NCBI GenBank assembly: GCA_018857735.1
Contig: JABMCL010000191.1
Span: 195,001-259,000 of the forward strand
Origin: Alviniconcha marisindica
Taxonomy: Eukaryota; Mollusca; Gastropoda; Provannidae
Length of the DNA stretch: 64,000 bases
Direction of reading: 5' to 3'
The notes beneath the pieces were generated by a model. That model saw only the letters and a list, made by a program, of their open reading frames with translations. It had not been told where the DNA came from and did no database searches. The translations under genes and the position numbers were made by a program. Positions 12,540 through 24,357 of the stretch are shown in pieces; positions within the stretch are counted from its first letter, which is position 1; each line of letters begins with the position of its first letter.

Positions 12540-12660
12540 CGTCTGTGTAATTACCATTTTGTCTATAGGTAACACTCAAATAAGCATACTGCTTTTGTGT
12601 TTCCTGTACTTATTTGTTGAATTTATGATTACGATGAATAAATACATTTTGTTTTGAAAC
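12540..12660 (+). repeat. R5 terminal repeat, solitary copy
   Basis: Matches the arm at about 16890-16985 in the same orientation and the arm at 15166-15290 inverted. Shared blocks are gtaacac, tactgcttttgtgtttcctg and tttatgattacgatgaataa. Only the terminal ~110 bp are present. Confidence 0.7.
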
Positions 12661-13177
12661 TTTAAACCATCTGTTCCTTTTTCTTTTTTTTTCCTTTTTT
12701 TTTTTTGCTCCCCCCCCCTTGCATTCAATCTAAAAACAAACATTCTGTTTAAAGACAAAATTAGATTCGTCTCCACTGACTACAAGGTGAAAGCGAGGCC
12801 CGAACATTTGGTATTAAAGTGATATTCACTCTTTCAATTTCAGTGTTGCCTCACGTCCACAAGAACCACAAGGACTGTAGGGACGGGTATTCACTCTTTC
12901 AAAAACAATCCCTTATGTAGAGAGCATGAACTGTGACTGACACTCAATAATATTAGTAAATTGATCAAGACTTCTAATAAATGAATCAGCCCAAAAAGTC
13001 ACCACAATATTTTGTAATGTGGAACGAAAGCAAACAAAAGTTGTTGTTTCTAAACGAAGAAGAAGACTGAGAAGAAAGAATGAAATCATTAAATAGTATC
13101 AGATTTACATAATAGAAATATGACTGACTGAGTGAAGGAAGGCATGCATGGTGAAATCGACCAAACAACGATCATAC
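12661..13177. other. Intron sequence downstream of the LIM1 exon
   Basis: No exon seen. At 12850-12895 there is a weak inverted copy of the SINE tail motif (cgtccacaagaaccacaagg). Confidence 0.4.
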
Positions 13178-13349
13178 CTGAAGAAATCCACTTGACAGAA
13201 AACTCTGGTACCGCGGACGTAACAGGTTTGAGCTAGAGACGTTTGACACGCAGCACACCGTAAGCATTGCGCATGCCAGAAGTGACCCTGCACGCGCAAG
13301 ATGAACTCATCTTGGATTGGCTGACCACACCCAGTGCATGCTGGCGGGC
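13178..13349 (-). CDS. LIM domain 1 exon of a LIM-homeobox-type gene (partial gene)
   Basis: This minus-strand exon of 172 nt encodes a first LIM domain: CTGCGQPIQDEFILRV, then HFWHAQCLRCAACQ, then VFCQVDFF. The zinc ligands follow the LIM pattern: a CX2C pair, H-x2-C, CX2C, and a final C-x2-D. Acceptor AG is at 13350-13351 and donor GT at 13176-13177. The exon begins with two bases that finish a codon and ends with two bases that join the LIM2 exon 12.2 kb downstream. Resemblance is strongest to LMX1-class first LIM domains (GC..PI.D.F..RV and WH..CL.CAAC), a class of developmental transcription factors. Upstream exons are not identified. A large palindrome starts 51 bp upstream of its acceptor side. 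Confidence 0.85.
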
Positions 13350-13400
13350 CTGAAAAACAACAACAGAGAAATGTGTTACAATCAAAAGAGTTTCTGGCAG

Positions 13401-14234
<834 letters not shown>

Positions 14235-14237
14235 TCT

Positions 14238-14238
<1 letters not shown>

Positions 14239-14320
<82 letters not shown>
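14239..14320. repeat. (GA)n microsatellite
   Basis: A pure dinucleotide run immediately outside the right arm of the palindrome. The left arm has no counterpart. Confidence 0.9.
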
Positions 14321-15165
14321 CGTTTATATCTGATGGGGGGCATCAAGGCATGAATGGTCGCAGTATCAGTACTGACTACAATGCATCAATAACATTTAAT
14401 ATAAAAACGAAAAATACATGTAATAGTGGGGAGGAAATGGGGGTAATAACCTTTTCTTAAATGACAAGTGCAGTGTAAAGAACAGACAAAAAATCGATAA
14501 TTTACTTTGGTATCAAAATCAAATCAAATACCATCCTGTTCTAGAGGAACCAAAAAGAACAACATGCCCTTTCCTCTAGCGTGTAGTAACAAATTAAGAT
14601 GAATTACCCAAAAATCTGTTTACGAAATTCAATCATGGAATTACAGCCTGTTGTCTGTTTTATGAAAAAATGAAATGTTTTATGCAAATCGAATCGCGAC
14701 CGAACCGTAACCAAAACGCCATGCCTCGGTCTTTTCTGTTTCTGCACTCCTTTTTCCCTCCCACCTTTCATTCCCCCCCCCCCCCTCTCTCTCTTGTTGA
14801 AAATCTCGTGTTAGCCTACCCACCATATTTGTCATTTTGAGCTTCTCATATAAATTTACCTGTTTGACGCTCCCCAAACTATTCTGTTATTGTCTGTTGG
14901 TATGCTTTCATTAACAAACAAAACAAAATAAATAATAAATAAATAAATGTTTTAACCAAATGAAACTAAACGAACAATTTGCAATTAATCATAATTTTAC
15001 TATTAAACAGCAAAAGAAAACGTAAATTTATACCAAGCTTGCCTAAATGTGTTTGTCAAGACAACCTAGACTGAAATTGCGTGTTATAAACGTTCTCCCA
15101 CTCTCTCCGTCTCACTCACATGTCAACATATACAAGATCATTCTGCTGGTTAATTATTTACCCTT
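14321..15165. other. Unannotated stretch
   Basis: AT-rich, no exon recognised. A short C-tract lies near 14774-14785. Confidence 0.35.
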
Positions 15166-15372
15166 TGGTTTAAACAAAATTTTATTCATTCATCGTAATC
15201 ATAAGCTCAACAAATAAGTACAGGAAACACAAAAGCAATATGCTTATTTGAGTGTTACCTATAGATAAAATGATAATCACACAGACATTTACGATGGCAA
15301 GATGGCAAATTGTTGTCAAAACATCAGAGGCAACAAAACCAACAAAGACCAAAATGACAACAAAAAACAAAC
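15166..15372 (+). repeat. R5 repeat, left inverted arm
   Basis: Pairs with the inverse of 16775-16985 over about 200 bp with many substitutions. Shared blocks: ggtttaaacaaa, aacacaaaagcaatatg, gtgttacct, atttac(g/t)atggca and ttgtcaaaaca. Confidence 0.7.
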
Positions 15373-15539
15373 AAAACAAAAGCAAAACAATAACAACAAA
15401 ACGGGAGGAGGGGGTTGGGGTTAAAAAGCAAATAACTAACCGAATGGTCTAGTAATGTTGTCATAATTATTGATCTGAGAGAGAGAGGGAGAGGATTAAA
15501 ACGTGTACTTCTTCGCTTGTATCATAAACAAATTTTGGC

Positions 15540-16757
15540 AGACTTTTACAGATTTACAAGCGGTCGGTTTGGCGCAAAAAGTCGTGGACTATAGCAAATA
15601 TTTTCTTATTAGTTTCTAAATGTAGCTGGTCGTTTCCAAACAGAAGGTGTTGATATTTCTTTCATTCTCATCTAGTTTATTAATGGTTTTATTTCTAATA
15701 CTATTATAAAGGGGACAATGTAGTAAGAAATGCTCTGATGTTTCTGCTGTATATCCGCATGAACATATAGGGTCTTCTAACAGGTGGCGTCTGAATAAGT
15801 CATAATTTAAATCGCTAATAGCAAGTCGAAGTCTACAATGCTTAACTTGTTCCTTTCTAGAACCAAAATAATAATATATAGGAACCACAGTGTCATTCGT
15901 TGACAAATATTTTTTCAGCAGACTAATTGAAGGATTTGTTTGTATAGTTTGAGGCAATGTGTTCCACAGTTGGGTAGTTGACGGAATGAATGAATTTGCA
16001 TAAGTTCTGTTTTGTGAGCGGGAATGACTCTTTCATGTGGTCGTCTGCGATGATACGGGTTTGTTGTTGAAACTAGAGGTGGTACTAAGTTCGATAGGTA
16101 TCCGGGGCATAGGTAATTAATCATTTTGTGAAACATTAATAGCTTGTGACGTTTTCGTCTTTCTTTTAGTGTGCAAAATCCAGATTCTTTATACAACTTT
16201 TCGTGGCTTGTTCCTCTAACAGCTCCTAAAATAATTCTTATAGCTTCCAAATGCAGGTTTTCGAGCATGTTTGAAAGTGTTCCAGTACAATTATCCCAAA
16301 CAATGTCGGCGTAGTCAAACTGTGGCAATATAAAGGATTTGTACATAGTATCCAAGGCTTTTCTGCATAACTTGTACTTAAAGGAACGTAAACATGAAAT
16401 AAGAAGGGTTGCTTTTCTAATAATACTGTTTATATGTTTTTCCCATTTGCAGTTACTTTGAAAAATCAGACCTAAGTGTTTGTGACATTCCTTGTCTTCG
16501 AGAACAATATTTCCAAATGACAGTGGATAAACTGGATGGTTGTCTTTCTTAAATGTTAACAATTCAGTTTTTTCTTCATTAAAACTAACTTTCCATCGTT
16601 TCGCCCAGCTGTTAATTTTTTCCAAGTCAGAATTTAAAATTGCTGCTCTTCTGTCTGGGTCTTTCAATGCAAGTGACACACTTGTGTCATCCGCAAAAAG
16701 TTTTATAACAGATTCAATATTTTTGGTTATGTCGTTTATATATATGAGAAATAACTC
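15540..16757 (-). pseudogene. 5'-truncated, frameshifted non-LTR retrotransposon reverse transcriptase
   Basis: On the minus strand the translation begins in the middle of the reverse transcriptase fingers-palm region (LFLIYINDI), followed by the catalytic motif LFADDTSV. Thumb-like sequence comes next, then a C-terminal CCHC-like motif (CSCGYTAETSEHFLLHCP) typical of Jockey/CR1-type LINE ORF2. The frame changes once near 16000-16035: upstream the open frame ends near 15915, and downstream a second frame carries FIPSTTQLWNT-type sequence to a stop at 15616. Everything upstream (endonuclease and most of the RT core) is missing, as expected from incomplete reverse transcription. The copy lies between two inverted R5 arms. 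It is not functional. Confidence 0.9.
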
Positions 16758-16774
16758 CCACTTGTTTACTCCCA

Positions 16775-16985
16775 GTTTTGTTATGGTGGTTTTTGTTTTG
16801 TTTTGTTGCTTTTGAGTTGTTTTGACAATAATGTGAAACTCCATTTTGCCATAGTAAATGTGTACGTTGCTGTATTTTTAGTATTAGGTAACACATTTAA
16901 AAACATATTGCTTTTGTGTTTTCTTTACTTGTCTGCTAAATCTATGATTATGGAGTATGAATAAACTTTGTTTAAACCAAAAGAG
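16775..16985 (-). repeat. R5 repeat, right inverted arm
   Basis: Inverse of 15166-15372. The LINE fragment ends just inside it: the LINE-type translation starts at about 16757 and the R5 match begins at about 16775. Confidence 0.7.
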
Positions 16986-18248
16986 AACTTTAACCACACA
17001 ATAGTTGCAAAGTAATTCGATATTTCACAAAAACTGCCTGTCCTGGTGACAATTTTGTGTAATTTAAAGAAACAACTGTTAAGTACTAGAACATATGATG
17101 TTGAGTTGAAATTTGTTAGTATTTATTTGTCTGTTTTTCATCCCTTCATACCTTTAAAGTTTATGTCAGAGTGATTATTTACTGTAACTCTCATGTTCAT
17201 TTTGGTGTGATAGTTATCTTTGACGTTCATTTTTATGTGATTGTTTTTCATTGTATCTTTCATGATTGTTTATTGTGAGTGTTAATCATCACTCCATTCG
17301 TGTATTATTGAAAATTGGTGGTATTTTTCGTGTCCATTTTCGTGTCACACCATATACTTTTCATGTTTTTGTGTGTGTGAGATTGTTTTAATAGTAACAT
17401 AGCAGCAATCTTTCAGCTGAATTAACTGAACACATTTCATCTGTCATTTTCTGTACCAAACATTCATAGAAATTGTTAGCATAAATTGTATCTACCATTA
17501 TTCCAAGGCTCCTCTTGGTAAAAATACACGTGTTGTTAATCTACAAACAATGCTAAATTTTACTTGCTGGCAACGATTTTTTTTAAAACTAAATCTTTTG
17601 TAAGACTGGTGGCTTAATCAGGGCAGAAACACCACAACTTCTAAACACGAAAGGTGAGCACTGAGCAAGTGTGTTTGAAATGTAAAAAATAGAATGCTCT
17701 ATAGGAGACAAATATCAGCTTAATAAAATGCCTTACAAAGGAATACAATATCAGGAGGTGTGGCGTGACTGGAGTGAACAAGTGTGGGTCAAAGAACAAC
17801 CTGTACCCAAATATTTCTCATTCATGAATCGTGTGGCAAGTGCAAAGAGACTAAAGAAGGCTCCATACATTATGTTTTTACAGAGCATCATGAAAAGCAG
17901 AATATAAACTAAAATGATATTTACCTCATCCCTAATAATTATATGATGATGATTATATACCTTATAGCCGAGCTGTTCAAGCTAAATGATTTTTGACAAC
18001 AACAAAAATAAAAAGAAGACGAAATCTTCAAAGCAAATACAACTTTTTTCAACTGTATGAGCTCATCGCTTATAAGCTTGTTGATGAGCACATAACGATT
18101 CATTGTGTCTTTATTTTGCCTGGATTTTTTGTTTTTGTTTAAAGCAAATACAGAAACATTCACTTAGAAATTTGTCAAGGGATGATTTTAATGCATGAAA
18201 AATAACTTAATAATATCTGCTTTTTACTGACATTTAGTACTATACCTC
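16986..18248. other. Unannotated stretch
   Basis: AT-rich, no exon recognised. Repeated wording such as tcatttt(g/t)(g/a)tgtga near 17190-17250 hints at old low-copy tandem sequence. Confidence 0.35.
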
Positions 18249-18365
<117 letters not shown>

Positions 18366-20400
18366 TCTGTCTGTCTGTCTCTGTCTCTTACTGCCACTGG
18401 TCTGCTTCATGCTCTCGGGTTGTTGTTTCTTTGTTTCTTGTTTTTCTCCTCCTTCAGTCTTCTTGCAGAATCACACTTCTTTCCAAATAACGAATCAGAT
18501 TTTCACACTTTTTCTCCACGCAGCAGTGAGGGTGCGGTGTGGCTACCAGCGAGTTTACACCGAGATGAGCTGGCCAGCTGGCCGCATCACATTGGCTGGG
18601 TGCAATCACTGACAACTCGCACCCTGGGTGTCAGTAAACCGTCAATACTCAAGGGAGTGGATGCGCCCGGGAGAAGCGGTCTAATGTGGCTATAAGCTGT
18701 CTAATCTTGATGGTTTTATTGTAGAATGATATATAAAGCCAGTCCCTTGTGGGTCGTCTTTTTAACGTGAATACAGAACACACCTGCAGTTTGTGTGTGC
18801 CCTCCCAAAATTTACCTGGCAAAAATAGTGGCTGAACTTTATGCACTTTTACAAAGTTTTTCATATTGATTCAGCTGTATGCTGTTTTGTTATATTAACC
18901 TCTTCATTGCCCCAGCCAGTAAAAATTCCGGGCTGAAAAGTGCACACACACACACATGCCGGCCCTGAAAACAGTAAATAATTGTCCAGTCCTTTAGCAA
19001 ATCTACTTTCAACACTGTGCCTAATGCGAAAAAGAAAACAAATTGGCTCCAGCATTTCAAGTTTCGCATTTTTCTTGGTCCTTTTCAAGTGACATCATGG
19101 CAGTGAAAGGGTTAAAGCCGCATCCTCATCATCAGTATTATTAATATTAAATGTTATAATTACCATGAATGCATTTTTTATTACATGCACTCATTGTCCT
19201 GATACTTTTACATTGTTTTCAGTAACAATAAAGTGCCATGTAAAGGGCCACTTTATTTATTTATTTTTAAACCAGTATAATGACTAGTGTCAATTTTAAA
19301 TTGTTCACCAGTATTAACGCTATCATTATTATAGTTGTTACAAGTAGAATTTTTTTGTTAAGTGCACATTTAAGACCCTTCAAATATTGAATACGTTAAC
19401 GACTGGTATATTTCTGTTATGATTTTGATTTTATTTATTTATTTTATTTATTTGGGGGGTGGGGGGGTAATTTGAGTCCGTCAAAAATCATGATGCTGGA
19501 GCATTTCGTTTTCAGACAATTTTTGGTACCATCTCAGAAACACGAAGAACCAAAATTGTTGACCGACATTCAGTGGCAAGCCGAGAGAAATAGGCTATGA
19601 GACAAATGTGAAACCGTCAAACAATTCTGTATATTTTAAATCTGACTGCCGATGATGTATTCTAAAACAAAACAAAAAAATCATGACAAACCACATCGTT
19701 TAAAAAAGAAAAGAAAGTATTTATTCAGTTGTGAGCACGTGTAGCCATGTCAGTCATACGAAAACAAATTAATGTCAACCGTCGTCCCGTCGACCAGCCC
19801 ATACATTTGGAAATCGCGTGAACCTGCCGAGGGGACTTGACGAGGGCAATTTTTAAAATATACCAAATAAGTACGTACATGTAAAATAGACTTGCTGTAG
19901 ATACTCCACACTGTCCATCGTCTTTTCGGTAGGTCACATGAGGGTAAATGCACTCGTAAATAATGATGAAAAACAATAAATCCGCAGGAGAGAGGGGCAT
20001 TCCCCACCCAAAGGAAAACGAGTCGTGTCGGGTGACCGTGACATTGCCGGGAAAGACGACGCGTGAAAGTTTGACCAGGCATACGCCAAAGTTTGGTCAC
20101 GTGTTCCTTGTTTTCATACTATCTAGTTCTAACGTAAGTTATTGTTTTAAAAAAAAAAAAAAAAGCATTTCAAACAGAAGGGGGGGGGGGGATAGACCCA
20201 AACATTTTCAACAAATAATATTTTGCTGTAGACGATCAGTAAACAGGAGTTATCTACGCAGGTAAGCAGACGACAATTTACTGAACTTCTCCAGGAATGA
20301 CTTGACACCTGGGGCACCTGGTTGATGTCAAAATGATTTGTCAAATTTTACAGGCGCAGACCTACCAATACTTACCATTTTCAAACTGGGGTGTTTCGTG
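18366..20400. other. Unannotated stretch
   Basis: No exon recognised. It contains A- and T-tracts and, at 20182-20191, a short G-tract. Confidence 0.35.
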
Positions 20401-20419
20401 GATGCCCGATGAAGAAGGT

Positions 20420-20520
20420 AGGGTGGCTGATATCGGCAATGATGGACTCGAACCTGGGACTGGACAGTCCCCGCTCATCATAATCATACCGCTCCAACTG
20501 GCTGGTCTTTACTGTCCCCT
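20420..20520 (-). repeat. Possible tRNA-like SINE head (inverted)
   Basis: The reverse strand reads gtcccaggttcgagtccatc, a good RNA polymerase III B box. I cannot delimit a full tRNA fold or a body, so this is only a candidate. Confidence 0.3.
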
Positions 20521-20769
20521 TTGCCTTGGTTCTGATATTGGCCAGTTGACAACAACGCGAGCTGTGTGTAAACTATCTCAACGATCGCCAGTTCCTTATG
20601 TTTTGGTACAGATTTGTCGACGCAGCCAGAATTATTATTGTATTAACAGTTTGTCAAAAAATCGTTGACTGATTATGCCTTCATTGGTACTGTTATCGAT
20701 CTTTTCCCGTGCGAGTAACCTTGTTTTTCTGTATCGTAAAATACGTCTGCTGTGTCCAGCCTCGCTGTC

Positions 20770-20995
20770 CAGTGGGTTGCGGTTTCTGATTGGTCAGGGG
20801 GCGGCCCAAGGTGGAATTCTTGACCAATGAAATTACACACACAACCAGACAGGCGTTGCGTCACCGAAATCGGCTTGCCAGACGACCAAACGACGTCTGC
20901 GTGCAGTTAGAGCGTCTGGCTGCAGGAGAAAAGGCAAGGCGAGAAAAAAGACAGCCCGCGGCTGAATAAAAGTTGTCGCTGTGATCGAATCGTGA
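20770..20995. promoter_or_regulatory. Candidate promoter: two CCAAT boxes, GC box, CpG-rich
   Basis: Two CCAAT-type sites (ctgattggtcag near 20787 and gaccaatgaaat near 20822) flank a GC box (gggggcggcc near 20799). CpG-rich sequence follows, with a donor-like atc|gtgagtg near 20992. This could be the start of an unrecognised plus-strand gene. It could also be the promoter of the minus-strand LIM gene, whose first exon must lie to the right of 13349. The sequence does not decide between them. Confidence 0.35.
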
Positions 20996-20999
20996 GTGG

Positions 21000-22580
21000 G
21001 ACAAGGAAGACCCGAAGAGTTTAGCGACTGGGTGATAATTAGGCTTGATTAGGTACCTGTTGGCTTGTCGGCGTTGTGAAGTGACTTTCTAATGGACTCG
21101 CAAAGCCCTCGCAAACTCTCCAGGACAGGGGACAACTTGACATGCTAGAAGTGTAGCCAGCTTTGACAACATAGTTTGCAGTTCCCGATCTATCCCGCGA
21201 CCACGAAGAAACAGACAGAAGGAGGGATGACGGGGAGGGAGAGGGGGGGGGGGGGGGGGGGCCTGGGCGGTCTTTGACATTCTGTTGTCTTCAGCCTTTT
21301 TTTCTTCGTAGTTTATTCCCAGTCTTAAGCTTAGCGGCACATTTTGTCTGTTGTGAGTCATATACTGTATAGGCCTGAATTTGCGTACATTTTAAATAAT
21401 ATTGTAGTTAACTTTGCATCATGCCCATCCACGATACATCGAGTCTACAACAACAACACAAAATATATAGATATACTATTTTATTTAAAAAATAATCAAA
21501 CCAACAACTTAAAAGCAAAAACCAGCTTCCTATGCAACTTATGCCTGGGTCTTTCTGCAAAATAGGTAGGCCTAGCAGGCCGGTATGCGGTGTGTCCGTG
21601 TGGTTTGCAAGCCGGGTGCGTGTTTTACGCACAATGGCAAAAGGCCTTTCAAAGAAATCAGTGAACTCAGTAACCTCGTGCATTTGAGTCGTACGCAAAA
21701 AGGTAATATCGAAACGAATGCTCAAAATCAAGATCGAACGTGTTTCACCTCTCCCCCCCCCCCCCTTCCCGGCCGTGTTGTCATCGATTCAAAATGCATT
21801 AGCTGCCATATATCTACACGTGCTTTAAACGATTATCCACAGCAATGGAGCGTGGCAACCGCAAGCGAGCTTGTGTTAACCGAACGCACTGCACTATTTG
21901 TGTTTGTTTCTTCTTCTCATTCAGACATTCACTCTGGGACGGGTCTTTTTCTTCAGTGTCGCTTTATGTCCACAGAGACCATCAGGACTATCAGGGACGG
22001 GAGCCCAGGACGACCACCTCGACTTTCACATAGTTTCTGAGCTCTGATCATGAAGGTTTTTAGGAACGCAGACTACGCTGATCGATACTGAAGTGTATGT
22101 AGCCGCCGTAAACTCGGTGAGGCCCTTAATCCCCACCCCTCCACGCGCGTGTGTAATACCTATCATAAGCAAATCCCCCCCCCCCCCCCAACTTTAACGA
22201 TCTCAACACCTATTTTTACTTTCAACTATAACTTTTAGAGTTCATTAGAAGAAAAAAATACTCATTCGACTCGAACACCCCCCCCCCCCCCCCCCGGCCA
22301 AACTGACACACACAATAATAAACAAACACATGATATAATTTTTCCCTCCATGGAACACAGACTATGCTGCAGTTTTAGGCCAACTTTGACAAGGGAAGCA
22401 ATTTGAAAGATTTTCTTTCTCTTTAATAGAATATGAGTAGCTTTTGGTGAAGAGCGAAATGCAATGCGTTGTTTGTTTGTTTGCTTTTGCGGAAGGGGGG
22501 GGGGGTTGTTTGTTGGTAGGTTGGTTAAACTTGTTTAACGCCGAGTTGTCTCTGAAGAGGTAACGAGATCCCCAGGAGTG
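21000..22580. other. Unannotated stretch with G/C tracts and an S2 tail fragment
   Basis: Holds a G-tract (about 21242-21260), C-tracts (about 21751-21764, 22176-22189 and 22278-22295) and an inverted, decayed S2/SINE piece at 21935-22035 (tttatgtccacagagaccat, then ggacgaccacctcgac). No exon recognised. Confidence 0.45.
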
Positions 22581-22585
22581 TTCTT

Positions 22586-22650
22586 TTAATAATAATAATA
22601 ATAATAATGGAAATTTGTAAAGCGCCTACCCTGCGGCTCAAAGCGCTGAA
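22586..22650 (+). repeat. LINE/SINE-type tail with (TAA)n
   Basis: An (aat)n run adjoins ggaaatttgtaaagcgccta, then gcggctcaaagcgctgaac. From general knowledge, this kind of aagcgc...aaagcgct tail next to (AAT)n is common in marine invertebrate retroelements. The rest of the element is not recognised. Confidence 0.4.
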
Positions 22651-22751
22651 CAAACATACACACATAATGTACATCGAGATGGAAAACGTTATCCAAAAAA
22701 ATAAACATGTATATATCGACAAGTGTTCAAGCATGATTATGCAAAAGATGC

Positions 22752-22754
<3 letters not shown>

Positions 22755-22847
<93 letters not shown>

Positions 22848-22850
22848 CGT
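22755..22850. repeat. (CA)n-(CGCA)n microsatellite
   Basis: A (CA)n run passes into (cgca)n of about 64 bp. No coding sense. Confidence 0.95.
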
Positions 22851-22932
22851 TTTAAATTTTTGTCAATTTTTGTTTTGTTTTCATTCTTTAATGGGTGTTG
22901 TTTTCGTGGTCCATGGGACAGAGGGTCCGACT

Positions 22933-23214
22933 GTGAGCCTGTTTGGCCTAGCGGTAAGCGGTTGGTAAGCGGAAGGAACTCGGTTCGATACCGCTTCGGC
23001 TCTCCTTTCCCTTCAAAAAGATTGTGGTTTGTGGACAATGTCCTGTGACTTTGTCCATCACTTCCTACTGAAACATTAAAATGGCTCTCATCGCGGCCCA
23101 TCTTAATGCAGGAATCATTCTGGTGGTGACAGTGGTATCTCCTTCTCCCCCCACCTCCTTTTCCCCGTCCCTAATAAGCCTTATGGTTTCTGTGGACTAT
23201 GTTTACTTACTTAC
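22933..23214 (+). repeat. S1 SINE, copy b with (TTAC)n tail
   Basis: Complete head with B box (ggttcgatacc at 22982-22992), body and tail. Compared with copy a, the head lacks several bases near the anticodon region (ggtaagcggttggtaagcgg). The copy ends in ttacttacttac, a tandem 3' tail. Confidence 0.85.
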
Positions 23215-23394
23215 TTTGGGTCCGACTGCACACAACAGGGACATGTTTCTAGCTCGCCCGTGTTTCACGCCACCTCTTTGATGTCGGGCACGAGAGGTCC
23301 GAACGTGCTCGCGCCACCCGGGCGAGGAACAAGACCAAATGAGGTAGCGGGAAGCCTTTAGGCCAGCTGTCTAAACCAGACAGAGGATCGTAAC
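23215..23394. other. Short unannotated stretch
   Basis: No gene recognised between the SINE and the minisatellite. Confidence 0.4.
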
Positions 23395-23639
23395 TTCAAA
23401 ACTCAACTCAACCGAGCATTTTAAAGCCGTAAAACCCTCGATTGGTCTCTTGTACCTTCAAACTCAACTCAACCGAGCATTTTAAAGCCGTAAAACCCTC
23501 GATTGGTCTCTTGTACCTTCAAACTCAACTCAACCGAGCTTTTTAAAGTCGTAAAACACTCGAATGATCTCTTGTACCTTCAAATTCAACTCAACCAAGC
23601 ATTTTAAAGCCGTAAAACCTTCGATTGATCTCTTGTACC
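23395..23639 (+). repeat. Minisatellite, 61-bp unit, four copies
   Basis: Units start at 23395, 23457, 23518 and 23579, each beginning ttcaaa(c/t)tcaactcaacc and ending tctcttgtacc. Copies 1 and 2 are nearly identical. Copies 3 and 4 have drifted. Confidence 0.95.
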
Positions 23640-23917
23640 TGTTGAAGAAAGGCCGTTCTTATTTGGACAAAGCAAGGCTTGAGGCGGCTAGTTTGTTTAG
23701 AACTGTAACACAATTTTTATTTTGCTTTCTTTTACCTGTTACAAGATGAGGTCGGCCTTCTTGGACACAACATTTATTCTTTTTAGACGGCTGTCTCCTT
23801 TAAAACAACAACCACACGAAAAAACAACCAGTCACCTTTGAAGACGTCGCCCAACAGGTACAAGAGATAAAATAACTACTTCAAATGAAAGAGTTTGTAT
23901 GTTCCGGCCTTGATTTC

Positions 23918-24025
23918 ATATTCAGCTTCTAAACTTAGTTGTGTTAGTGACGGATATTCAGCTTCTATACTTAGTTCCGTTAGTGACGGATATTCAGCAT
24001 CTACACTTAGTTTCGTTAGTGACGG
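23918..24025. repeat. 36-bp unit repeated three times
   Basis: Units at 23918-23953, 23954-23989 and 23990-24025. Because 36 is a multiple of three, the minus strand reads as three 12-residue repeats (EYPSLTELSIEA type) in an open frame of 65 codons (23876-24073). I see no other evidence that this is translated. Confidence 0.9.
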
Positions 24026-24263
24026 ATAACGGGACCGGCGTGCACGCTTTCCTCCTCGGATATCGCATGGCACAAAAGTTGCAAGCTCACGTGAGAAGTC
24101 AGCGGCCGACGAGGAGCAAGTCGGAAAAGGCCGCGGGGAGCAATTTTAGGCCAGCTGTGATATCTTCAACTTGACTGTGTTTACAGCGGCCAGTCCAGCC
24201 GTAACTCGTCACTGACGCAAGTCGGAGTGTAATTTTGAAAAGGCACAAAGACTGTTTATAAAG

Positions 24264-24357
24264 CACAACTTTTGAAGAGAAACGAAAGCCGAAGCGAAAT
24301 CGAACCGAGTTCCTTCTGCTTACCAGGTGGTCGTTTCCATTCCGTTTTGGCTCTTCA
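24264..24357 (-). repeat. S1 SINE head fragment (inverted)
   Basis: The reverse complement carries a degenerate tRNA-like head (gagccaaaacgg, aagcagaaggaactcggttc, gatttcgcttcggc) followed by the start of the S1 body (tctcttcaaaagttgt). The rest is absent. Confidence 0.6.

Noticed and set aside
23395..24025. CRISPR array
   Set aside because: The units are contiguous tandem repeats without unique spacers, in a eukaryotic genome.
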